Shown here piece by piece: positions 18,194 to 26,148 of a stretch of DNA of 50,266 nt. The first letter of the stretch is position 1. The number at the start of each line of letters is the position of its first letter. The notes below the pieces were generated by a model. The model was not told the origin of the DNA. It was given only the letters and a program-made list of their open reading frames with translations, and ran no database searches. A program made the position numbers and the translations under genes. Origin of the DNA: Candidatus Rifleibacteriota bacterium (GTDB taxonomy: Bacteria; Muiribacteriota; Ozemobacteria; Ozemobacterales; Ozemobacteraceae); NCBI GenBank assembly GCA_015232575.1, contig JADFZL010000021.1:1-50266 (forward strand), written 5' to 3'.

Positions 18194-19165
18194 ATGTTAA
18201 GAAATAAATATTTTCATATATTTGTACAGGTAGTTCTTGTGCTTCTGTTCATTGTTGTAATGAATCCAAAATTTCTAATAGTTGATTTGTCTGAGAAGTT
18301 TCTTTGTCCAAACTGGTTTACCGTATTAGAGTTTCTCTTAATGTTTTCGGTTGTGATTTACGGGACAAAAGACATCAGTAAGATCTTCGGAATGTTCTTT
18401 ACAAGGCTGCGCAAAGTCGAAATTGGAAGCGCAGATGAAGCAAAAAAAAGAGATACAACCTTCAGATTTTTCTTTGCTGCTGGTATTATTTTTTTTACTT
18501 GTGCCGTTCATTCAGTAAAGGCACATCGCGCATTGGATACATTTATTGCGTTGCAGGATTCAATTGTGGCAATTTTGACCACTCATATAAATGGACTTCA
18601 TCTTATTCCGGTCGTTATTGTTGCAGGCGTTCTGCTGGCTGTCTTTTTCTTCGGCAATATTTTCTGCGGATGGATATGTCCATTTGGAGTTTTTCATGAA
18701 TTTTTGTTTATCAGGAAAATAAGCATTCCAATTTCTGCAAGGGTTGATAAAATTCTCTCCTGGGGACGTTTTCCAGCGTTGGTTTTGTTTATTGCTGTTG
18801 CTGTAAAGACAGGAAAAGACCCATTTTTAAAATTGTTTTCCACAATATCTGAACTCACCGAATTTAAAGGGGTAATTCTATGGGAAGTATTTTTCCTGCT
18901 GCTGGCATTTGTAATACTTCGCCCATTTTGCAGGTACCTTTGCCCTGTGGGTGGATTGCTTTCTATTGTTTCGAGTATTGGTTTCTTTCGTATTAAGCTT
19001 GATCAAGGTTGCTGTAAATGCAGCCTTGCCACGAAAGAATGTCCTGTGGGTGCAATTACTTGTCCGGCGCCTTCAATGGAAAGTCCAGTTCTTGAGTTTG
19101 ACAGCCTTCGCTGCATTTCCTGCGGTGCATGCATTAATTCCTGCAAAAAGAATGCTTTAAAGTAG
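18194..19165 (+). CDS. NapH-like membrane polyferredoxin
   Basis: The 323-residue protein has about six membrane helices and cysteine motifs of the NapH/CcoG/RdxA type: FCGWICPFG and FCRYLCPVGG at helix ends. A C-terminal 2[4Fe-4S] ferredoxin-like part follows (CCKCSLATKECP and CISCGACINSC). Such proteins pass electrons between the quinone pool and periplasmic or cytoplasmic partners. ATG 18194 with GGA seven bases ahead is preferred; a TTG at 18182 would add four residues. A second, larger relative lies at 21556. The redox partner is not in the window. Confidence 0.83.
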   Translation: MLRNKYFHIFVQVVLVLLFIVVMNPKFLIVDLSEKFLCPNWFTVLEFLLMFSVVIYGTKDISKIFGMFFTRLRKVEIGSADEAKKRDTTFRFFFAAGIIFFTCAVHSVKAHRALDTFIALQDSIVAILTTHINGLHLIPVVIVAGVLLAVFFFGNIFCGWICPFGVFHEFLFIRKISIPISARVDKILSWGRFPALVLFIAVAVKTGKDPFLKLFSTISELTEFKGVILWEVFFLLLAFVILRPFCRYLCPVGGLLSIVSSIGFFRIKLDQGCCKCSLATKECPVGAITCPAPSMESPVLEFDSLRCISCGACINSCKKNALK

Positions 19166-19186
19166 TCCTGAAGAATCGTCGGGAAA

Positions 19187-19365
19187 TTATTTTTCCGGCG
19201 GTTCTTCAACGATTTCCTCTAGTTCACAGGATTCAAGACCTTTGATTGAGACAATTTGCTCAATGGTCATGCCGATAGCAATGAGGCTTTTCGCAATTTC
19301 AATTTTGTCAGTTTTTTTTGCCAAAATTTTTTCCCCAGTTATCTCCTTTGGGCGATATTCTGTTT
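19187..19365 (-). pseudogene. C-terminal remnant of an Rpn-type PD-(D/E)XK nuclease gene
   Basis: On the minus strand, from about 19365 down to the stop at 19187, the frame reads EYRPKEITGEKILAK and then IAKSLIAIGMTIEQIVSIKGL. The second part has the same layout as the helical tail of the intact Rpn-family protein at 20446-21390 (NLIAMKLSLESIAQATGLS). An in-frame stop lies just upstream of the open part, near 19367-19370, and the nuclease domain is missing, so this is a stump. It overlaps the leader of the next plus-strand gene. Confidence 0.55.
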
Positions 19366-19386
19366 AATCAACCAAAGGAGATTAAA

Positions 19387-20361
19387 ATGCGCCTTACTTT
19401 TTTCAATTCATCTTCCATTGTCAGATGCTTTCTTGTTGTATTTCTGCTCTCATTTCTTTCAGAGTCTTTTGCAGCAGAAATTTCAGTTGTAAAAAATGGA
19501 TGGGAATCTACTACTTTTCAGCTTGATACTGAAGAAAGCGTTCGTATTTGGGAAATCAGGTATGAATTAAAAGATGAGGAAGTTCAGTGCGGTGTTTTTT
19601 TCACAGGGCGTGAAGTAATGACAACTGGCAGCCTGGAAATGGTCGAAGATTCGCTGGTCAGGACAAGATATACCCTAAAGCTATATCTGAGGCGTGGTTT
19701 CATGGCAACGGGCAAGGGAGCACTTCATATCAGGCTTATCAAAGGAAAACCATCAGAGTATATTCCATTGCCTCCTCCGTCAAATCTTGAGTTAGCAACT
19801 GCACCGCGATTATTTGCTTTTCGTTGCAGGCACGAAGGGACGCAAGTTGCTGTGACAGTATTCAAACGTGATATCGGAGCACCGCTCTGGAAAAGAGTTC
19901 TTTCTGAAAATTCAAACTGGGAGGTTCCGCACGACCCTATTGTGGTTGGTGGACACTATCTGTTGATGGCTTCTCAGTGTAATTCAGCTGTGAGATATTC
20001 CCCACCGGCACTTTTGGGCTTCAGAGTTGAAGCTCTGAGTGAGAAATGCAATGTCTGTGATGGTACTGGATGGCTTGGAACATATCCGCCTTTATCTGAG
20101 CCACCCGATGAAGAATATTATGAAGATAAATCGTCCGTTGTGTGTATTACTTTGCCCGAAAAGAAGTTCAAATTTTCTGATTCTTCTGAAGAGCAAATGA
20201 AAAGAGGTTTTTTTTGGCCAGGTACGAAGGCAGGTTATATGGTTTTGCCTCAGCCAGCTCAATTTGAACGTTCGGAAATTTGTCCCTATTGTCGTGGAAC
20301 GGGTGTTCGTCTTTCTCCTTATCCGGTTTCTGAACCAGCATTGCCGGAAATTGAAGATTGA
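19387..20361 (+). CDS. Exported protein with two separated CxxCxGxG motifs
   Basis: The 324-residue protein starts at ATG 19387 behind AAAGGAG; the frame is open further upstream but without a start signal. It has a signal peptide (IVRCFLVVFLLSFLSESFAA), a beta-rich middle and, near the C-terminus, CNVCDGTGWLG and CPYCRGTGVRL about 80 residues apart. These are DnaJ-type zinc or redox knuckles, each of the CxxCxGxG form. No J domain is present and no family was recognised. The motifs could bind zinc or form disulfides in the periplasm. A decayed relative of this gene lies at about 25894-26148. Confidence 0.7.
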   Translation: MRLTFFNSSSIVRCFLVVFLLSFLSESFAAEISVVKNGWESTTFQLDTEESVRIWEIRYELKDEEVQCGVFFTGREVMTTGSLEMVEDSLVRTRYTLKLYLRRGFMATGKGALHIRLIKGKPSEYIPLPPPSNLELATAPRLFAFRCRHEGTQVAVTVFKRDIGAPLWKRVLSENSNWEVPHDPIVVGGHYLLMASQCNSAVRYSPPALLGFRVEALSEKCNVCDGTGWLGTYPPLSEPPDEEYYEDKSSVVCITLPEKKFKFSDSSEEQMKRGFFWPGTKAGYMVLPQPAQFERSEICPYCRGTGVRLSPYPVSEPALPEIED

Positions 20362-20387
20362 AGGGCATAGAAAGAGGTTTGCTTATT

Positions 20388-20411
20388 GCAAAATTTTGCT
20401 TTTGTTTTTTG
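20388..20411 (+). terminator. Weak terminator-like palindrome
   Basis: GCAAAATTTTGC followed by TTTTGTTTTTTG directly after the gene ending at 20361. The palindrome has no spare loop bases, so it would be a weak stem. It overlaps the promoter of the next gene. Confidence 0.3.
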
Positions 20412-20424
20412 TTTGTCGTATAAT
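20396..20424 (+). promoter_or_regulatory. Candidate sigma-70-type promoter for the Rpn-type gene
   Basis: TTGCTT (20396-20401) and a perfect TATAAT (20419-20424) are 17 bases apart. The start codon at 20446 follows about 15 bases after the expected transcript start. Confidence 0.55.
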
Positions 20425-20445
20425 AATGAAATCTGGAGGTTTCCT

Positions 20446-21390
20446 ATGTCAGAGCGTAGACTTATAAGTTTCGATTGGGCTATCAAGCGTCTTTTACGCA
20501 GTAAAGCTAACTTTGAAATACTGGAAGGTTTTCTTTCAGAGTTGCTTAGGGAAGATGTCACAATTATTTCTTTACTTGAAAGCGAAACAAACAAAGAAAC
20601 ACAATCTCAGAAGCAGAGTCGCCTGGATTTGAAAGTAAAAAACAGTAAAAATGAATTCATAATTGTTGAAATACAATATGAGACTGAATATGACTTCCTG
20701 CAGCGAGTTTTGTTTTCTACCTCGAAAACTATTACAGAAAACCTTGAAGTTGGATCTCCATATTCTGATGTAGTAAAAGTTTATTCGATAAATATTCTCT
20801 ACTTTGACTTTGGTCATGGAGAAGACTATATTTATCACGGAAATACTGTTTTTAAAGGGTTGTACAAAAATGATGTCCTTCAATTAAACGAAAGACAGAA
20901 AAAGTTTTTTGATAAAGAATTTCCTCAACAGATTTTTCCAGAATATTATTTGATTAAAATTAACAATTTTAATAATGTAGCGAAAAACACTTTGGACGAA
21001 TGGGTATATTTTTTAAAAAATGAAAAAGTCAAAAGTGAATTTACAGCCAAAGGGCTTAAAAAAGCCATTGAAGAACTTGATATTCTCAAACTTTCTGTTG
21101 ATGAACGACGGGCTTACGAACGTTACAGTGATGACCTGCATTACCAGGCGAGTATGGTTCAGTCCTCATTCGGAGTAGGACAAATGGAGGGCTTTCAGAA
21201 AGGTCTTAAGAAAGGTCTTAAGAAAGGCGTTCGAAAAGGACGTCAGGATGCCCGGAAGGAAATGCTTCAGACAGTGAAAAATCTTATTGCAATGAAATTG
21301 TCTCTTGAAAGCATTGCTCAGGCAACCGGGTTGAGTTTTGAAGAGGTCAAAAAAATTAATGATGGGCAGTGTATGCAAAACAAATCTTAA
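20446..21390 (+). CDS. Rpn-family PD-(D/E)XK nuclease/transposase-like protein
   Basis: The 314-residue protein starts at ATG 20446 behind TGGAGG. Its opening, ISFDWAIKRLLRSKANFEIL, is typical of the family. The nuclease core shows the spaced acidic pair RLDLKV and IVEIQYE. The tail has Gly-Lys repeats (QKGLKKGLKKGVRKG) and a helical C-terminus often seen in these proteins. Family members (Rpn, PDDEXK_2) are linked to RecA-independent recombination and often occur in many copies per genome. A fragment of another copy lies at 19187-19365. No terminal inverted repeats were seen, so this is not called an insertion sequence. Confidence 0.85.
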   Translation: MSERRLISFDWAIKRLLRSKANFEILEGFLSELLREDVTIISLLESETNKETQSQKQSRLDLKVKNSKNEFIIVEIQYETEYDFLQRVLFSTSKTITENLEVGSPYSDVVKVYSINILYFDFGHGEDYIYHGNTVFKGLYKNDVLQLNERQKKFFDKEFPQQIFPEYYLIKINNFNNVAKNTLDEWVYFLKNEKVKSEFTAKGLKKAIEELDILKLSVDERRAYERYSDDLHYQASMVQSSFGVGQMEGFQKGLKKGLKKGVRKGRQDARKEMLQTVKNLIAMKLSLESIAQATGLSFEEVKKINDGQCMQNKS

Positions 21391-21434
21391 TGGGTAAAAA
21401 AACATGCATAGGCGCAGTTAAATTGTAAAATCCG

Positions 21435-21475
21435 TTTTTTTCTCAGCTTTTCTCTGTGTCTCTGCCTGAGTTCTG
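21435..21475 (-). repeat. Dispersed repeat family C, copy 3
   Basis: TTTTTTCTCAGCTTTTCTCT followed by GTGTCTCTGCCTGAGTTC, the reverse complement of the 5760-5802 copy with few changes. Confidence 0.45.
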
Positions 21476-21555
21476 TCTTTCCGTCAGTAACAATGCTATA
21501 GTGTCCTATGTTAAAGGATTTCTGATAACCTCTGAAAGTGTTGTAGAATAATATT

Positions 21556-23100
21556 ATGAAGAAACTTTCACGATTTGTACAAATTTGTTTTCTTGCTCTG
21601 TTTGTTGTTCTTTTTCTGAAAACGAGGTACCCGTTTAAAGATGAAATGGGTATTGAATTCTTTTTCAGACTGAGTCCTCTTTTGCCTATCGTTGATGTTG
21701 TACAGAATTACGCGCTGAATATTGACCTTCTTATCCCTGGCGTATTGATTGTTGCAATAACTTATCTATTTGGAAGGTTTTTCTGTTCATGGATATGCCC
21801 GCTTGGAGCTTTGCTCGACCTGTTTTCGTGGCTTTTTAAGCCTTTCTCACTGATAAAGCCCTTTCCCGCAATAAGTACAGCATTTCTACGGAAGATTCCT
21901 GCTTTTCTTCTTATGTTTTCAATTTTTACTGCTGCTTTGCATACATCTTTCTGGGCATTTTTTGATCCGATTTCAATCACTTTGCGTTTTTTCACGCTTA
22001 TTTTTTTTCCGATTTTTTCATATTTTGGTACAAAGATAATTAATTTCAGCAGAAGCTTTCAACCTCTTGAGGAAATAACTTCTTCCATCGTCAGATACTG
22101 GGAAAAACTTGTTTTACCGGAAGGAATAAACCATGTATCAGATTTTCATTCCGTTGTATTTCTTTTAGTAATAATTTTTGGTCTGGAATTCTTTTCAAGA
22201 CGCTTCTGGTGCCGTTATGTATGTCCATCAGGGTGCTTTCTGGGACTTATTTCAAAATCTGCGTATTCAGGAATTCAGATAAATTCTTCATGTGTCTCAT
22301 GTGGACAATGTGTTGAAAAGTGTCCTATGGGCGCCATAGAAAAAGATATTTCAGAAAAGGCTTTGCAGATAAACCGCAGTCTATGTACATTGTGTTTCGA
22401 CTGTATTTATCGTTGTCCGCCAAATGTAAGGGCTCTTGATTTTTCGAAAAAGACTGCCGAGACTTTCAACGAGTCTTCTTCAGCTTTTACACGAAGAGAC
22501 TTTCTGCGGTCGATTTCTGCCAGTATTGCAGCATTCGGTTTGACAAAAATTGTTCAGAAAAATCCGTCTGAAAAGGCTTTTTTTATCAGACCGCCGGGAG
22601 CGATTCCTGAAGAGGAATTTCTTGAAAAGTGCATAAAATGCATGGCTTGTGTTCGAATGTGCAAATCAAACGGGTCATGTCTTCAGCCTTCCCCGATCAA
22701 GACAGATATTCTGGAACTCTGGACGCCTGTTGCAGTGATGCGTACAGGCTATTGTGAGTATAACTGCAATCTCTGCGGACAAATCTGTCCAACGCAGGCA
22801 ATTAAACCACTTCAGCTTGAAAAAAAGCAGAAACTGTCAATTGGAAAAGCCGTATTTGAAACAACTCTCTGCATTCCATATTCAAGAGGTGAAGATTGCC
22901 TTGTATGTGAAGAACATTGTCCTGTACCACAAAAGGCAATAAAATTCAGAGAGAGAAAAATCAAAACAAAAAATGGTACAAAAACAATAAAACGACCCTA
23001 CGTTGACTACTCTCTCTGCATCGGCTGCGGAATATGTGAACACAAATGCCCTTTGCCCTCCCGCCCCGGAATATACATCACCTCAGACAAAGCTGATTAA
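21556..23100 (+). CDS. NapH-NapG-like fused polyferredoxin with internal Tat motif
   Basis: The 514-residue protein has an N-terminal half like NapH: several helices, FCSWICPLG and FWCRYVCPSGC, then ferredoxin motifs CVSCGQCVEKCP and CTLCFDCIYRCP. In the middle it has a twin-arginine type segment, TRRDFLRSISASIAAFGL. After it comes a NapG/MauM-like ferredoxin domain with four more cysteine clusters: CIKCMACVRMC, CEYNCNLCGQICP, CLVCEEHCP and CIGCGICEHKCP. In other bacteria NapG is a separate Tat-exported protein next to NapH; here both are in one chain. It probably links the quinone pool to a periplasmic acceptor. DUF362 proteins, one of which is at 33254, are often partners of such ferredoxins. 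Confidence 0.85.
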   Translation: MKKLSRFVQICFLALFVVLFLKTRYPFKDEMGIEFFFRLSPLLPIVDVVQNYALNIDLLIPGVLIVAITYLFGRFFCSWICPLGALLDLFSWLFKPFSLIKPFPAISTAFLRKIPAFLLMFSIFTAALHTSFWAFFDPISITLRFFTLIFFPIFSYFGTKIINFSRSFQPLEEITSSIVRYWEKLVLPEGINHVSDFHSVVFLLVIIFGLEFFSRRFWCRYVCPSGCFLGLISKSAYSGIQINSSCVSCGQCVEKCPMGAIEKDISEKALQINRSLCTLCFDCIYRCPPNVRALDFSKKTAETFNESSSAFTRRDFLRSISASIAAFGLTKIVQKNPSEKAFFIRPPGAIPEEEFLEKCIKCMACVRMCKSNGSCLQPSPIKTDILELWTPVAVMRTGYCEYNCNLCGQICPTQAIKPLQLEKKQKLSIGKAVFETTLCIPYSRGEDCLVCEEHCPVPQKAIKFRERKIKTKNGTKTIKRPYVDYSLCIGCGICEHKCPLPSRPGIYITSDKAD

Positions 23101-23221
23101 TTCTCCATAAACCTTGCGACATTTCTTGCGCCATTTTATCGAAAAATTGTTTTATCTAACTAATTTAACATTAGCTTGCGACACTTTTACGACGTATTGC
23201 CGCGAGTTCACTGCCGCGGGA

Positions 23222-24118
23222 GGAAATTTCCTTCTTCGTTTTGCTGGATTTTCTTCTTGGACAAAAACATTTGTTTGTTACTGTAAAAAAATGGTCCAGA
23301 GAAATACGGTTTTCAAAGAGATATTTTGATAGCAAATATGAATGGGAGATTATAAAATAATTATTTCAACACTGCATCCTCGCTAAAGGAGATGAAAGCA
23401 TGATTAGGAACTTCTCTCACCTGTCGTACAATCTCTCTTGCAGTTTCTGCTGACATTTTTCCGTTATTCTTTCGGAGTGCTTCATTAATATAGGTTTCAT
23501 AAGGAAATTTATTTGGTGAAATCTTGCTGGATATCCAGTAACCTACTCCTTCACTTTCCAATCCCTCAGGATAACCCCTTTTTATTAACCAATATCTATA
23601 ACATTCGCGAGCAATAAATGCAGCTCTGTATTTTTTATCTTTATAATACAATAATTTGTGGCTCACATATATCACATTATTTTTATTCTCGGTCCTGTAA
23701 TAAGCTTCACCAACAAGATAGATAGTTTTGTTTTTATCGAAACATGTTAATTGGTTCGAATATTGTAATGAGATCTCAGAGAAAGCTCCTATGAGTATTT
23801 CCTTAGAATTTTGGGTTAATGAGGAATTATTTACTGCTTCATTAAACTCAACCTTGGTTAAAATATCATCTGCTGTGACATTCTTTGGTGGAGTTTTGCT
23901 GGTGTTCGGTTTCACGACCTTAACATGCTGATTGAAATTTCTTTCAGCAATAGCGGAACCAGTAACAAACAAAACAATCAATCCAATTATCAGAGTTAAT
24001 TTGCTTATTTGATTGTTCATCATAATAGCCTCCTCGTTTTTCATATTGTAATTATAACGCTTATCAGATAAATAACATCATCATGAATTTTCAGGCAATG
24101 AAAATTATCAGGAAAAAA
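23222..24118. repeat. Long direct repeat, copy 1 (897 bp)
   Basis: Bases 23222-24118 match 26011-26907 at a fixed offset of 2789. The only difference noticed is C at 23673 versus T at 26462, which is silent in the enclosed gene. The repeat starts GGAAATTTCC and ends in a run of A. It holds one complete minus-strand gene plus about 139 bp of decayed coding sequence before it. The flanking bases differ on both sides. Confidence 0.93.
23361..24023 (-). CDS. Exported protein of unknown function, copy 1
   Basis: The 220-residue protein starts at ATG 24023, five bases after GAGGAGG; an upstream ATG at 24044 would place the ribosome site inside the gene. A signal peptide (SKLTLIIGLIVLFVTGSAIA) is followed by a Lys/Asn-rich mature part. 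The segment IARECYRYW and, about 15 residues later, ESEGVGYW has the spacing of an HExxH...E metallopeptidase, but both histidines are Arg. This likeness is weak. The second copy at 26150-26812 codes for an identical protein. No family was recognised. Confidence 0.7.
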   Translation of the reverse strand: MMNNQISKLTLIIGLIVLFVTGSAIAERNFNQHVKVVKPNTSKTPPKNVTADDILTKVEFNEAVNNSSLTQNSKEILIGAFSEISLQYSNQLTCFDKNKTIYLVGEAYYRTENKNNVIYVSHKLLYYKDKKYRAAFIARECYRYWLIKRGYPEGLESEGVGYWISSKISPNKFPYETYINEALRKNNGKMSAETAREIVRQVREVPNHAFISFSEDAVLK

Positions 24119-24171
24119 ATATTTATCCGGAGATCGCATTATTTTGTTTTAAGCTTGTGAATATGGTGTTT

Positions 24172-25428
24172 TCAACGCTTTCTATGTGGAGAATTGATAA
24201 AATATGGTTCGGCGTCAGCAACTTCTCTTGCACTTAAGCCAAGTTTTCGGGCGCAGGTTTTCCATTCTCCAACAATGGTTTCGACTTGATCTATTATTCT
24301 TGCGGCATGCCGGTTTTCCAGACGATAGTATTCCGCAGTTGCTTGGACGACATTCATGTCTGGGCAACGGTTGTAAAGATCCAGAGACAGAACGTGCTCT
24401 TCTTTTTCGAACGAAGGATTCATGTCGAAAGCAGGTGCCAGGAGCCAACCGGAAGGAGTCCGAATAAACCCATGATTTCTCAGATGATCATCACGATTGG
24501 CGGTGGCAACATTGAAAACGACTCTGGTGAACAATTCTTTGAGGTCAGAAACGATATGATCGGGCTCCCCAAATGTGGCGATGAACTCTGCCAGCTCCAG
24601 GTAACTGGCATCCTCGGAATCAACATGTCGGGTCATGGTCATGGCCGATGCAAAAAAACGGCGATGAGCTCCGATTCGATCAAACCTCTTCACCAGGAAG
24701 GTATGATAACCGCGCCTTGCCTGCCAAAGACGAGAATCAGGTACAGTTATTCCGCACTGCCGAGCCAACTCATGAAGGAGTTTCTCCCAAAGTGCAACAT
24801 CATACTCGTCATCGGCTGCCGGGAATTTGGCGATCCAGAGATTGCCATCTGTATCGACCAAATTGGCTTTGGGACGTGCTCCGCCGAGCGATGAACCGGG
24901 TGCGACGAGAACCTTCAACCACTCCTTTAGCTTGTCTGGATCATCCTGCTTTTTTCTGGTCAGCTCAAAGGCCACCGCCTGCAATTCACTGATGCGAGCA
25001 ACTGGCGGGGCAGATAGTGCCTCATCGGCAAGGAAATGGTGTTCACCCGGACGACTGATGCGCAAAGCCCCCATTCGAGTGCAATCTTGAACTCCAAGCA
25101 GAAATTCCCACGGTCCTAGAGTTTTTGGTGGACGACCTTCCTCGCGAGCTGCAATGGCTTCACGACGTTTCATTAGAACTTGCCCCCAGCGATCTGGACA
25201 CGAATCCATGAAAACGCCGAAATTGGATTTTCCAGGAAAGAAATCACCGGCAGACAGATCAAGCTCGGGATCGAGAGGAAATCCCTGTGCGGGTTTGAGC
25301 CAGCCCGGGTGATAGGAGAAACGGACACTGTCGCGATCTCCACGGGCCAATGTTCCTATGTGTTGAAGTGAACCAAATGCTGAATCGTCAAGCCAGACCC
25401 AAAGTTGATTTCCCTTTGCCTCAGACAT
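24172..25428 (-). CDS. hipA: HipA-family serine/threonine kinase toxin
   Basis: The 418-residue protein starts at ATG 25428, inside the end of hipB (8-bp overlap), so translation is coupled. The N-terminal subdomain and the kinase core are complete. A Gly-rich loop GSSLGGARPKA is at 178-188, the catalytic segment NRDDHLRNHGF at 311-321 and the metal-binding DMNPS from Asp335. HipA kinases phosphorylate glutamyl-tRNA synthetase in E. coli; the target here is not known. Base composition differs sharply from the neighbours: 35 of 60 bases are G/C at 25261-25320, against 16 of 60 at 23641-23700 in the adjacent repeat. This supports recent gain by transfer. Confidence 0.93.
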   Translation of the reverse strand: MSEAKGNQLWVWLDDSAFGSLQHIGTLARGDRDSVRFSYHPGWLKPAQGFPLDPELDLSAGDFFPGKSNFGVFMDSCPDRWGQVLMKRREAIAAREEGRPPKTLGPWEFLLGVQDCTRMGALRISRPGEHHFLADEALSAPPVARISELQAVAFELTRKKQDDPDKLKEWLKVLVAPGSSLGGARPKANLVDTDGNLWIAKFPAADDEYDVALWEKLLHELARQCGITVPDSRLWQARRGYHTFLVKRFDRIGAHRRFFASAMTMTRHVDSEDASYLELAEFIATFGEPDHIVSDLKELFTRVVFNVATANRDDHLRNHGFIRTPSGWLLAPAFDMNPSFEKEEHVLSLDLYNRCPDMNVVQATAEYYRLENRHAARIIDQVETIVGEWKTCARKLGLSAREVADAEPYFINSPHRKR

Positions 25429-25759
25429 ACGAAGGCTCGGAAGGCGGTTTCTTCTTAGGAGCCCTCTTGCGCCGGGGAAGTGACTCGTCTTGCAACCGGC
25501 GGCCCAGAACGTCATCTTTAGCTATCAGTGAAAGATCTGCAATCAGTCCAAGTACTCGCAAAACCTGAACATACATTCCCAGGCATACCGATGGTTCACC
25601 TTGTTCAATTTTGTAAAGCGTTGGTCGCGAAATGTCAGCTCTGATACAAACCGTTTCCATCGAAAAGCCCCGGCGAAGCCGTGCGTCCTTGAGTCGATGT
25701 CCAAGGGCTTCCAGTTCTTTTGCCGAGGAGGGATAAAGAGTTACAATTCTTTTATTCAT
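25421..25759 (-). CDS. hipB: HipB-like XRE antitoxin and repressor
   Basis: The 112-residue protein has an N-terminal helix-turn-helix of the Cro/C1 type (LKDARLRRGFSMETVCIRAD, then ISRPTLYKIEQGEPS). Its basic C-terminal tail (RRKRAPKKKPPSEPSYV) overlaps the hipA start. It should bind and neutralise HipA and repress its own operon. No ribosome binding site is visible. The best promoter predicts a leader of only about five bases, so the mRNA may be almost leaderless. Confidence 0.9.
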   Translation of the reverse strand: MNKRIVTLYPSSAKELEALGHRLKDARLRRGFSMETVCIRADISRPTLYKIEQGEPSVCLGMYVQVLRVLGLIADLSLIAKDDVLGRRLQDESLPRRKRAPKKKPPSEPSYV

Positions 25760-25763
25760 AACA

Positions 25764-25799
25764 GTAACAATTATTTACATATCAGCGCAATTTTGTCAA
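25764..25799 (-). promoter_or_regulatory. hipBA promoter with overlapping operator-like palindrome
   Basis: On the minus strand TTGACA (25794-25799) and TAAATA (25772-25777) are 16 bases apart. The -10 box lies within the imperfect palindrome GTAACAATTATTTAC (25764-25778, outer arms GTAA/TTAC), which ends four bases before the hipB start codon. This is a natural place for autorepression by HipB. Confidence 0.5.
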
Positions 25800-25893
25800 G
25801 TTTAATTATCGTTATGATGAATATTCTAATCTGAATTCATCATAAAGGAAATCTTCAGTAGTTGTTTTTTGAAGTTTTAGTTTCGAATTTGAA

Positions 25894-26148
25894 ATGCGTC
25901 TTACTAATATTAACTCTCATCTTTTACTGTTAGATGCTTGTTTGTTGTTTTTCTGCTATCATTTCTTTCAGGGTCTTTTGCAGTAGAAATTTCCATCGAA
26001 AAAGATGGACGGAAATTTCCTTCTTCGTTTTGCTGGATTTTCTTCTTGGACAAAAACATTTGTTTGTTACTGTAAAAAAATGGTCCAGAGAAATACGGTT
26101 TTCAAAGAGATATTTTGATAGCAAATATGAATGGGAGATTATAAAATA
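25894..26148 (+). pseudogene. Decayed relative of the CxxCxGxG exported protein
   Basis: From ATG 25894 to about 26010 the DNA resembles the signal-peptide region of the gene at 19387, but only with a frameshift. One frame gives MRLTN, and a shifted frame gives RCLFVVFLLSFLSGSFAVEIS. Further on, at about 26060-26145, another frame reads LFVTVKKW, then SKRYFDSKYEWEI, similar in layout to VAVTVFKRD...WKRVLSENSNWEV of the intact protein. The middle is missing. The first part is certain to be similar; the second part is tentative. The left edge of repeat copy 2 falls within this remnant. Confidence 0.5.
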
